From Scortum barcoo (taxonomy: Eukaryota > Chordata > Actinopteri > Centrarchiformes > Terapontidae): DNA of 64,000 nucleotides. The translations under genes and the position numbers were made by a program. Of the stretch, positions 25,101 to 37,937 are shown piece after piece (position 1 is the first letter of the stretch; each line of letters starts with the position of its first letter). The notes under the pieces were generated by a model that saw nothing but the letters and a program-made list of their open reading frames with translations, ran no database searches and was not told the origin of the DNA. The DNA lies in contig CM041539.1 in the NCBI GenBank assembly GCA_023238725.1, positions 24,082,104-24,146,103 of the forward strand. Reading direction: 5' to 3'.

Positions 25101-28100
25101 CAAGGTCGTGAGCCATTTTTAGTTTAAGAATGTTTAGTTTAAGTTTTAGTTTAAGCATTCAGTTGAATGATAAGATTTTTCAGCAGAGGGCTTTGTTTTA
25201 CTTTTCAGTCAAAGGATCTGGAACTTTATAACAGTTTGTAGAAATGGAATACATTTCACAAAACACGTCAAAGTAGCTGTGAAGAACTGTAACAGTTTCA
25301 CAAGGAATTATTTTTACACATCAAGCATCAAACCATACTTCACAGGGCAAATAGACAACACCAAGCTGAGCTTCTATTAATTTTGAATCATCAATCTGTA
25401 CCTGAGGCATTGCTGGCAACAAACACATCATACAGCAGAAATATGACAGAAAGTATCTCTATGCAACAGATGTCAGATTAAATGTAATTATCAAAATGAA
25501 TAAAACTCTAATACTCTCTTAATCTTAATCTCATGTTTTCATGGCCACTGGCCTCGACGTGATGACATATATGAGCTAAGAATAGCTGCAGTGCTCCAAA
25601 GATTGGAGACCGTCAAAGAGGAGAAACGTTCACTGCTAATGTGAATTCATCATGCTTGTCAAAGAGGAAAAGAAATAATTGCATTTTACAGACAAAAGAC
25701 TTGGCTCAGTTTGTTGCCCAAGGAATATTTTAGTCGCATTTGAGCTTTCCAAGTATGAAGCATGCCAGGTTTCTCACAAGAGAGGAGTTCATTAATTAAA
25801 TGAGGTGAAAAAAAAGACTCATTTACTAAGGATAATATCCCAGCTGTTTTGTCATGATAATGATGGCAGCCTTCTGTTCAACAATCTGCTGATTTATGTG
25901 AGCAGGTCCAAATGGTACCTACAATGCCTCCACACTTGTTAAAGCTAAACAATTTCAAGACACAGGTAAGTGTACATATCACATATCATATATGGGAGTT
26001 ACTTAAGCAGTCACTTAAGGTTAACTAAAAGATGTATCTTTACACAGAGAACATAATCCACAGATATCTGGCATCCATCTCTATCAATGGCCAAGATATG
26101 AAGTAAGCAGGAGTCCCATTTATGCCGTTGGCCACATATTCCTCAGCACAGCTGTGATGGGTTAAATATTCACTCACTTGAGGCCAAATGTGGCCTAGTT
26201 CAGGTAAAACCCCCAGCTGTGATGCCTAAGGTGAATCTCACTCATAACACAAACACACACATGAACACACAAACACACAAAAACACAGTCTGCCCTCTAT
26301 TATCTCGACAACAAACACGGGTCAAACGAGGATCACCTGGCCCAGAGGAAGCATCGTGACCATACGTCATTCCAGAATTTAGTTTGGCTGGTTCTACAAC
26401 ATTTGCCTGTGTATTCCCAACCAATATCACTAAAAATTTGGTTTGTTGATTTTGAATCACTCAAAGCTTGTTTTGTTTGATCACTTAGATATTGTCAACA
26501 TGTGTCCTAGACAGTGTTTTCTACAGTGGGTGAGAATATCAGCCACTGAAACAAGCAGTGAGGTAAAACAATAGAACAGATCAAACCGTCACTGGGTGGC
26601 ATCCTGGAAAAAGGTGCTGCCTAAAGACTATGGTTCTGTTTGAGGACTTCAATGCTCATGAGATGGAGAAACCTGGAAGGTGGGGATTGGGAGAAACAGC
26701 CTGCCTGATCTTAACCCCAGTGGTGCTTTGTTGTTGGACTTCTCTGTTAGTCATGGATTTACCATAACACACACAATGTTCAAACATAGGGTGGCTCATA
26801 AGTATACCTGGTACCAGAGCACCCTAGGACAAAGAGGGGTGTCTGAACTACCTTGCTTACCTGCTGCCCCTGTGACCCAGCCCTGGATAGGCAGAAGAAA
26901 ATGAATGAATGGATGGCTCGATCAAATAAAAGCAATTGAGAGATGTACACAGAATTATACCCCACTAAAATGTCATCAGTATAAATAATGAATTTAATAC
27001 AAACTTTCAAAAAACTTTGAGATGTGTTCATGTACCACAACTTTCAACAGAGAAGCAAAAAAAAAAAACTTTTAAAATGTATTACAAGGAATCCCACTTC
27101 ATCAAACAAAAGAGTCAATTAGTCCTTTGTCTCAATAAAATAATATACTTAATATCGCATACTTAATATTATTTTGTGCCCGCATGACTGAAAAAAAAAA
27201 AAGAAAAAGTGAACTGACAAAACAATTCGGTCTGAGTAACTTTAGAACTTGATCAACAAAGGGACTGTTATAATGTATTATATAAGCCTTAGTTAGTGAG
27301 TCACACTCAATGGTGTTGCTTGCTTCACAACAGAAGCAAGACACCTCCTGATGACATATCTTCCCAGGTACTGTTGAGGCCACCTTGTGGATTCCCACAG
27401 TGATCTTTCACAGCTGTGGGAATGGCCTTATCAAATGCAGACGCTTTGTCCTCTAAATCCAGCAGCATTTGATGTTTGAGGTGCCGTTTTTCAGCATGTA
27501 GTGTCAAGTAGACTTTGATGTCACCTCCCAATTTTACATCCACCCTTCATTTGATGAGGACACCTATTCCATCTGTCACATCTTTTCCATGGGAGAAATT
27601 CTGTACTGGGTCCCTGGCCCATCACTTGTATAATACAGACATGTGATGAAGAATTTGTTTTTAATAATTTTGTCTACCACACTGGCTTCTGATGAGCCCA
27701 CAACATCGCATTACCATAGCAGAGGGAGTTGCTTGTAGAGGCATATGACTGAAAGCCAATGCTAGTACATACAATGCTTGTATCACTTCCACTCGCCACA
27801 AACATAAATGACTACATTTCTGTAGCCAGCTGGCAGGCACAGAACTAACAAGTTTTAAGCAGTCTTTGCTGCCATGTATTGTGATCATTTGTCTTCAGTA
27901 ATATTGTCAGTAATATAATGTCTATGTAAATATGAGAGGGACAGCCCCTCCTTTACTTTACTGTAATGTTCATTGAGCTCTTTCAGAGACTTGATGAGGA
28001 CATGGTTCTGTAGTTCTACCTCATGTTTGGTTACCATGTCTCTTAATAAGAATTTGATGACACTGGGTTTCCTTTGCAGTGCAATTTTTTTACCCCCTTT

Positions 28101-31100
28101 GGCCTGAATGTCTCACTTACCACCTTCTCCATTTTGTTTGATCTATGGAAAGCCTGTTCAATTGTTGGGCTTTTTGTATGACCTCTTCAGTTGCATTTTG
28201 AGAATTCATTGCCCAGCTCTTTTCTTTTCCTTTTGTTTTTTTTTGTTTTTTTTTTTTGGTAATTTTTCCCCTTGATCTTTCTGGAGTTGATGAAGCCAGA
28301 GGGTCTTGCTGTAGAGTTGGAGCTTATGGCTCAAGGGAGGGTTCGCAAGTCTTGCTGCTCAATTGTTGCTTCAATCACTGTAGGTATGGGACGATCGAAA
28401 AAGTCAACCAGTCAACCAACTTCGACCTGCTTTTCCTGTGGAGACTTATTCCCCAGAGTGGTACTGAACATGAGAAATATCTATTATTTTGATTAGATTA
28501 GTTATTATTAATTGTTTTTACTATGTTGAAACTATTTAAACAGTAAAGTAAAAATGTAAATAGATTATTCCTCCAAAAATAAATTCATTTGACACAATGT
28601 TTTTGTAAACTTACACAAGGAATAACTATGCCATATGGGAGTTAGAAAACTTTTTTTTGTCTGTTCTCAAGTCCAGTCAAACACAGGAGAGAAAACTATT
28701 TAAATAAGACTTAGAAAACAAAGTCTAGGGCTCAGAGTGAAAAAAAAAATTATTATTCATACAGCTGACTGATATGTGATAAATTTAATTAGGAAAATAT
28801 AATACACCAATAAAGGAACTATCACACACAAACACACACAAACACACACACACAATGCAATAAATATTACATTACTGTCTCATCAGAGACATTGTTGTCA
28901 TAATTGTCATCAGATCTCTTGCATTTGAGCATGTGATTATGATGCTTCCTGGATCCTTTCCCTTTGACCGCAGGTTTGACCCAGATAGCACAGGAAGGAT
29001 TTTATATATACTACACCCAGTGTAGTATAAATGGAATTGTGTGTATGTCAGCACATTGGCCAGCAGCCAACAAGATCCAGACCACAGATGGATGGATTCT
29101 GTATTTACAGTGGGTTTGGGTGAATGGGTGACAGTGTTTCTTAAAAATAAATGAAAATACTTTTTTTTCTTTTAATTTACATGTGCATTGTCTTTTTGCA
29201 TGCATTTTCATGCCTTCAGTTTTAGTGTGCTGAGCACAGCATCCGTAATGGGTTAGAAAACTGAGATAGACATTTTTTTAAAATCTGATCAAGGTGATGA
29301 CAGATGTAGTCACTCTCTCAAAAATATAGTTAATGCCAGGCAATGCTCTCTATATTGTTCCCTACCTGCTGCCTTTAATGGTGAATAAGAGTGAAATAAT
29401 GACAGTGAGAGTGAAAGTGAGATTTCTGTGGCTCGATCAAGGCTAAGCATGCAGACAAGAGTCCTTCAGAGAAGTAACACTGGCAAGCCACTGAGACTGT
29501 GAAGGGAAGAAGGCTGGGTTGACACTGAGGGAGAAAATATGAAGTGAGCCAAAGCAATATTCCAAAGACAATTGTCAATTAGTCAATTATAGCTCTTGAG
29601 ATCTCTAAAGGTACAAAGTATACAATGTGGAGTATTGCCCAAACATCCGTTAATTCCCTTCTATATAAAATACCATCTTGAACATTTTTATATAGATATG
29701 AATAATACTGGTAAATTCATGAGTGCTGTCTAACAAAAGAGAATTTCATGGATAAGTGTGTTTCTCATAAACAGGCACATACATCAATGAGCCTCAGAGC
29801 CAATGAACAAGCTAAGAGAACAGTTTTTAACACAGGATGAAAGTGTTTATCTGTGGACCCTCAAGAGAAGGTGTTTCCCAGGGCATCAGTTAGAGCTGGG
29901 TTTGTCTGCAGACACACTGTCAGCCTCTGTAGTGCACAACTGACTGGATCATATTGTACAGCTTATGAATGATACAAGGAGATTCAAAGAGTGACTTATC
30001 GAATGCCGAGGTCACAGAGTGGGCTAACCACAACGGTAACAACGTCACCTGGAAGCTGGTCCTCAAAACAAAACAATGTAGTGTATTTACTGCTCACACA
30101 GACATCCTATTCATGACATCACAGCCCTGACATCATCAGTACGGAATAAATAAACCCATGCCAACTGGATTAAAACAGGGGAGCTCTGGCATTGCAGAAA
30201 AATCTAAATTTCCTTTTAGCAATTGCAGCTTTAAAGAAGTACAAGTCAAGTTATACATATTTCTAATCATCGCTCAATCTATACTGATAAAAAACAATTA
30301 GTACATCTAATCTCCTGACAGGGAAAGATGTTCTTATTTTAGTTTTTGTGTTTCATGCATAATAGAAATGTGTGGTAGAAAATTATATTATTATATTATT
30401 ATAAGACCTCGTAGGTCTTCCAGACTCCCCTGATAACACTGAATGAGACACTGAGTAAGAGATGCCCATGTTGTTTACCCCCTCCCTGTGATGTGTCTTT
30501 ACGTCATTCTGTATAAAGTGAAACATACTGTATAAAGCAGAACAATATGATGTTAATTTAAGATTTTGGTATGAGCTTTATCTGAAGTTTATGTTAAACA
30601 ATAGACAGTGAGCTGAGTTTTAATTGACACATCACTTCCTACATACATGATCCCAAAAAGTTAGCTCCATACTTGTAAATTCAGAGCACTGACTGTTGTA
30701 CTTGCTGTTGCTTTACAACAGTGTAATTCAATCCATCCTGCTGTAAGGCTCCTCCTGCTTCTTTACCATGTTACCAGTATCACACATACTGTCTCCAAAA
30801 TCATTTTCCCTCCCACACCCAATCTTTCAAACATGGACCACAGAGTCATCACACAACTCACAACAGCAAATTACTCTGATCACCCCCTCAATCAACTCTT
30901 CACATTACTTCCATCTGCTTGGAGATACAGGACTCCAAAACGGAGAAGAGCGTCCTTCAGCAGGAGTTTCGTCCCTGTGCCATATCAGCCATGAACAAGC
31001 TGCTATGCTGACGCTGCTGTAAGATGGGATGTACAAATGTGGACATGAAGATTTTATATATTGTCTATATCTGTGGTGTGCATATCTATATGTTTCTAGA

Positions 31101-34100
31101 GTATGAAAACAAATCTCTCTCTTAGACAGTAGAATGTAAATCTAAACATGATTTTGAGATGTTGCACCTACGGCTAACCTAGTTTGAAAATTATACTTTT
31201 TTTTTAAGCTATTTTATATATTTTAGCTACCATGTTTTCTGTGATCCATGATTTTGGTGCAATGTGGGTCATCTCTCAATTCAGTCTGGCACTTTTAGAG
31301 CCAGATACTGATTCTGTTTTTAAACATCTAACTGTGATCTGAAACCAATGTTTCACTGAAGGAATAACTGTAACTCTGTTCTTGGTAGACAGATGCTTGG
31401 TATGCCTACTGTACCATTTTTAAATATGCAAATAGCCATTATGCAGATATGCCTCTTGAAAGGGATCTAAATATCTCCTGGTTATTGTAGATAGTACAGT
31501 GGATATAAAAAGTCTACACACACCCTGTTCAAATGCCAGGTTTTTGTGATGTAAAAAAAAATGACACCAAGATAAATAATTTCACAACTTTTTCCACCTT
31601 TAATGTGACCTATAACCTGTACAACGCAATTTGCAATTTGCAAAACTGCTCCAAATCTGACAGATTGCGAGGGCATCTCCTGCATGCACAGCCCTCTTCA
31701 GATCATCACCCCACAGATGTTCGATCTGATTCAGGTCTGGATTCTGGCTGGGCAATTCCAAAACCTCAATCTATCCTGAACTATTTGGGGTTAATCAGAG
31801 GCACTTTAAATGGTGACAGATGTGTGCTGACTCCCATTTAACATGAGTTTGAATGTAATTGGTTAAATCCGAACACAGCCATACAGCCATGCCCCCAGTT
31901 ATAAGAGGGTGTGCACAATCATGTGCAACCTCATTATCTCAGTTGTTTATTTTTACTTTACCTCCCTAAAAGATTTCACTTTGTTTTTTCAATTGCATTG
32001 ATTGTACAGGTTATGGGTCACATTAAAGGTGGAAAAAGTTGTGAAATTATTTATCTTGGTGTCATTTTTTTACATCACAAAAACCTGGCATTTGAACAGG
32101 GGTGCCCTTGTTATATCCACTATATGTTCTTAGAACAAGTTTGGAGGTAAGCTTTCCCTACAAAAATAGATGTCAGAGTCTGGAAAAGAGCCAATTCAAG
32201 ATATTCTGTGTTTGCTTTTGTTGCTCGTGTCTCTTTATCTTCTATATAGAGAGGTCTATACCAAGCCCTCACCACAGGAACCGCCCTAAATATGGAAGGA
32301 AAGTACAAATATATTTATTCCACAGGGACTGTATAAAGCCTGTATAAAGCTGAGCAAATGAAATGTTAGGTGAGGTTTTTGGTATTAATTGTGTCCATGC
32401 ATACAAACTATACCACAATCTTGTTATGATGGATTTATTTTATAATGTTGCACAGCCCACTGAGGCTCATAAAGTTTTATTCTTGAGTTCATTAAAATCA
32501 AGACTGACCATTAGTTTTATGGTATAAGGTATATTAGTTGCTGGGCACACTCATTTTCTTTTCAGGTTCTAATTAAACTCTGGCCGAAAGAATTACACAT
32601 ATAAAGATTAGGACCTAATTATACACCCAGCTGGAGTGATAATTGAAATGAGAATATAGTGGAGATCAGAGAGTATCTGCTGGGGGATCAGGAGTACAGA
32701 GAGTGTGCTTTGAGCTTTAGTTCACGTTCAGCTCTGTATACTATTACATCCAATATGCCAATTCACTCTGTTCCTGAGACAAAGAACTATCCAGCACACT
32801 AACCTTGACAAGAAGAGTGATTTTAGCCAAGTGCTACCACATCTGCTTTGCTTTGAAATCACTTCTACACTTATGACCACTTGTTAAAGCAGAACAGCAC
32901 AGACATCACACACACAGTTACATATTGCATATACAGAGGGTTTTGAAGTGGCGTGTGTGTGTGTGTGACATTTTTCACTTGGTGTTTATACATTACGGTA
33001 TAACAACAGTTTCCCCACAGTGAGATGTTCTGCTGAACACCCAGCTGATACCTGCATCCCTTGGCTTGGACATCAACACTCCCAGGACATCAGGCCAGGG
33101 TGGAGGACTCGTAGTGGTTTTTAGGAACTGCTTTTAAACTTGCTGCATGCAGCTGTGCTGCAGATTTTTTTTTTAATGTCATGAGTCTTCTTATTTTATT
33201 CAACATGTGTCTGGCCTCACACATCTGGGTCATACTTCGGACCTTGTTTTTCCTCTTGGTTTAAACACAGATTATGTTTGCTTTGAGGAGCTGCATGTTG
33301 CTGACCATGAATGTGTTCAACCTGTCCTTTAATCTAGATTCTCAGTAAACATGTAAAATGGTCTCACATCCTAAATGGCCTCTCAGCTCAGTGTTGTTTT
33401 CTCATGTTGACATTGCTAGTGTGGTCCGCTCTTTTAATAAACATCGTTCCACCATTTTGGATAAAGTGACTCAGAAGAATGTCCCTAGTTAACTGACACT
33501 ATTGGTTATTCCAGGCATACATGTAAGACGGTAAAGCAACTTTGGAAATCCACCAAGCTCCATGTTCACCATCTTTATAACAAAGACCTTATAACTGAGT
33601 ATAACACCTTGCTTAACACATGGTTAAGGATGAAGGATTTCTACTTTGCCTTCTAATTCTCCTCAGTAAACCCAACCCAAACCCTGTTTGATACCATGAA
33701 CAACCCTGTTTCTCCTGCCCCACCTGATGTGCCTGTCTCCTCAAATAAGGTAACTCAACTTTCTACCTTTCTTTGTTCTCCACAAAGAAAGAGGATTAGA
33801 TTTCACAGGGTTAGAATCATCCCCTTTTCTACTCTCTTCTCTGCTTCTCCAACTAGGATGTCAATTTTTGATAGCTTCTCTCCCACTTCCCTGCAAGACT
33901 TCACTAATCTGATGGGCAGCATGAAACCTTTCTCAAACCCTGTGAACATTTTTCAAACTTCCACCCTTTAAAATGTACCTGGGTCTCTTGGCCCATGTCT
34001 GATCTCTATTATAATTAGCTTCCTGCAATCTAGTTATTTTCCAGCTTATTTTAAGAATGCAGTTGTTCAGCCTCTTCTGAATAGAACTAACCTGGATCCA

Positions 34101-37100
34101 CTTGCTCCTAAAAGCTGAAATTCCATGTCTGAGCTGCCTTTTATCTATAAAATATTCTAGAAAGGTTCCAAACAGCTCAATGCTGTCTTGGCTACACACA
34201 ATATTTTAGATATCCAATCTTATATTGGGGAAGCACATTATTCAGCATGCTGATTGACCTCATGTCTGTAATGCAAATGGTTTCCAGTTGCTATTACTTT
34301 TAATATTGTTTACGTGAACTACAATAATGATATTTTCTGACTGACAACTAAGCACTGACTTTTCATGAAGTCCAAATAATAACAAACCAAATAGTCATTT
34401 AGATGAGGATGTTGTATAAATATTTCCAACTAAAGTGGCTTCCTGCCACACAACCTGATCCTGGATGTCAAAGCAATGGTAATAAGGAGGGATCAGATTT
34501 TTTTTCTTGAAAACCGCCTATGGTGTATCCCTATGCTCAAGTGTTACCAAGGTGTGGCTACACTGTGCGTATTATTTGGGGTGGCAGCAGCTCAGTCTGC
34601 AGGGATTTGGCTTGGGAATGGCCCCTTCCAGTCCAGCACAGTCCACAGTACAGACTGTGGACAGGATGATGGAGAGATGCCAGAGGTGCCTAAGCACTGC
34701 CGAAGGCCTGTGTGTGTAATGAATCATGAATCTAGTGTCTGAATTTCCCCAAGAGGGATTAATAAAAAAGTGGCACAACTCGCATCTATCTCTCGAGGTC
34801 GGGTATTAAGAGCGGACCGACAGTCAGCGCTGCTAAAACACAAAAGGCTAATTTCACCGAAATGCAACAAGTTTGCAGCTATGTAAAGGGGTGCTGACAG
34901 GAAGCTGATAGGAACCACTCTGCTAACAAGTTTCCAGTCTGCAAGAAAAGTAGACTCCAACTGATGCTGTGTATATGTTTTTTTAGTAATGGGGGTAAGC
35001 AACATGAAAATACATACCATCATAGGATAATCTAAATTTTAACTGTCAGTGATTTTACTACGCTGCTTCTATTGTGGTAACAAACTACCAAGTATTTCTG
35101 GCCAAGGCCACTGAAGCATATTGATGAGCAAGACGTTTTGAATCACTACGAAGAGGTATCTTAAATGATACAGTTCAAAAAATGATCATCACAAAAATGT
35201 GTCATCACTGGTAGAGACACAACTTTATTTGTGAATTAGATTTGAAGGGCTGCTCATTTTCCTATATTGTAGCTGGAGCTATGAAACACAACATGTGTCC
35301 ACTGTATAGCATGGCCATGTATTGGTTAGCTCGTGTCATGCTGTTGTTGTATATGTAGGTGTCTGAAGGTTCTGTAATTTCTTTCCATTTTCATATGGAG
35401 GCAACAAAATGACTAACATGGTAATAAAAACCAATAACTAAAACAACCAATACTGATCAAATCAATTCTTTTTTCAATTCAGTTGAAAAAAGTTAGATAT
35501 TCTCATTAACCTCATCCATTTGACATTTAGGAACTACACTGTGTCTGACAGACTGAAGCAATGTTTTGTTTTGTGAAATTACAGATATGTGTAAAATTCC
35601 CCTGATTAGCTGGTGATACTGTGGTTTACTGAGAGTGTCCACTAGCTTACCCATAGATGCAGGAGATGTCAATGACCACATCAATCATGTCGCAACACAG
35701 TTCATATGTCTGCATATCCACTGGACTGCTGTCTGTGGCGATGTAAATCTTACTGACCACATCAAACAGGAAGGCCTTCTCGATACCTGAGTTCTGAAAC
35801 AGATGCAGAAACAAAGAGGAGGATTACCAAGTGCAAATCCTTCATAGTATCACACCTGAGCTCTGGCGACTATTAAGATCAAGACTAAGATTACATGCAG
35901 GGAGTGTACTATCCTCTATACAAATGATGTGCAAATAAACACCTTTGTGCCAGTAATTACATAGACAATGGTCTTTGGTACACACATTTGTTATTTAGAA
36001 AAGGGTAATACTACATTAATAAAGGAGATAAGACAGTATTAGATAGAATAGCTAATTTTCATTTTTGCATCATTACTATTTACTATTTACATATATACAT
36101 AAGATAAACCTAACCACATATGAAATAGTATACACTTTGGGATGCAAAATAAATATCAGAAATATATTAGAGATTACAGTGAAATCAAATAAAATGACTA
36201 AGTAGTTTTATCATTAGTGCATTTTTTCAGCTGTTCAGCTGTTATTGTGTCTATATGAGTTGTGACTCTAGACTCTAAATCCACCATTTTAAAACTAAAA
36301 GACTGTCGAACTAAACTGAAATACAGAGGATCCAAACTTTCTTGTATACAACCACGTACAACACTATGGATGTCTTCCGGGAGAGACTGTCTGAAAATGT
36401 GCGCTGATATCTCTGACTGTGACATGCACCTTTTCACTCTGCCTGGCTGGTTGGAACAACTACAACAACATTTGATTTGCGATGTAGTCAGACAATAAGT
36501 AAGGTCCTGAAGGTCTGCCCACTGGCGGTATGTCATTTAAGCCTAATTCATTAATCACGCTAAACATGCCCCATACGCCATAAGCTTGGCTGTTGTTTGT
36601 GGGGTAAAAGAAGCATTACTTTGTAACACCGCTGTGCAACAGTGAGTTTTTTTGTACGACTGAGTGACACCTTCACTCAACTGAATCACTTTATGTAAAT
36701 TTTAGGGGTGGCACACTCCAGTTAAATTTGCACATACATAACATAATATCAGTAATTTTAGTTCAACAGCTTTATAGTTTTTAACCAAGGCCTTGTGCCA
36801 AAGTTTGTAGAAGCCAACACATACTATTTGAATGTGTCCAACACATATTTCAACATTTAGTTAATGCAAGGATCAAATTGGACCCAGTATCGGACATATC
36901 CAACATTAAAGGACTTGGATTGGTGCCAAGAAAGTTGATTGGCATACCCTCAGTTAGCATCTAAATTTACATCTGAAGGTCAGTTTTTAAGATGTTCATG
37001 TGTGCTAAAGCTGACCACCTGTATAAGAAATTGGTCCATGAATGTACCTTAGAAGAACAATTAGCCAGTGTCCAGACAAGCCTATACAGTTAAATCATTT

Positions 37101-37874
37101 TTAACTTATGGTTGAGTCATCCTTGAGTCTACCTAAGTAAAAGTAGAAGCAGATAACTTTTTTGGAGCATCTCCCACAAGATGGATTTTCTTGAAGGAGT
37201 CTTCCTTTGTACCATACTGTCAAGCTGTTCCTGCAACAGCTCAATAGGGTCCAGATCCGGAGATTGTGCTGGCCACTCCATTATAGTCAGAATCCGAACA
37301 CCTCAAACTAGGACTCAGCTGGCTTCACTTCACTGTTGATGCTGACACTGGTGTTCGACGGGTACTATTTAGTGCAGTTGCCAGTTGACCTGTGAGGCGT
37401 CTTTGAACTTGAACCTTAAACTACACAATCTCAGATATTTGTCTTTCTGCACAGTTGTGTATCGGGGCCTCCAGCTCTTTTTTCTGTCCTTGTTAGAGCC
37501 AGTTTGTGCCGTTCTCTGAGGGGAGTTAACAGCATGGTAAGAGATTTTAACTTTCCTCACAATTTCTCACACTGAATAGCCTTCCTCTCTAACCACAACA
37601 TTAGACTGATGGGTCTCTAAAGAAAGTTCTTTCTTTCTGGCTATTTTGAGCCTATAAACACACAAACAACTGCTGATGCTTCAGATACTAAACTAACCTA
37701 AAGAATGCCATGCTCCCCTTTGTGCTCCCTTATTGGTACAACAGTTTTCAGCTGTGCTACACTATTGCAAAAGGGTTTTCCAATAATCAAATAGCCTTAT
37801 AAAATGATTGACTTGACAAATTGAGATTTGCTAATAATAGGCATTGATGAAAAAATGTGGATCATTCTTTAAAA

Positions 37875-37937
<63 letters not shown>

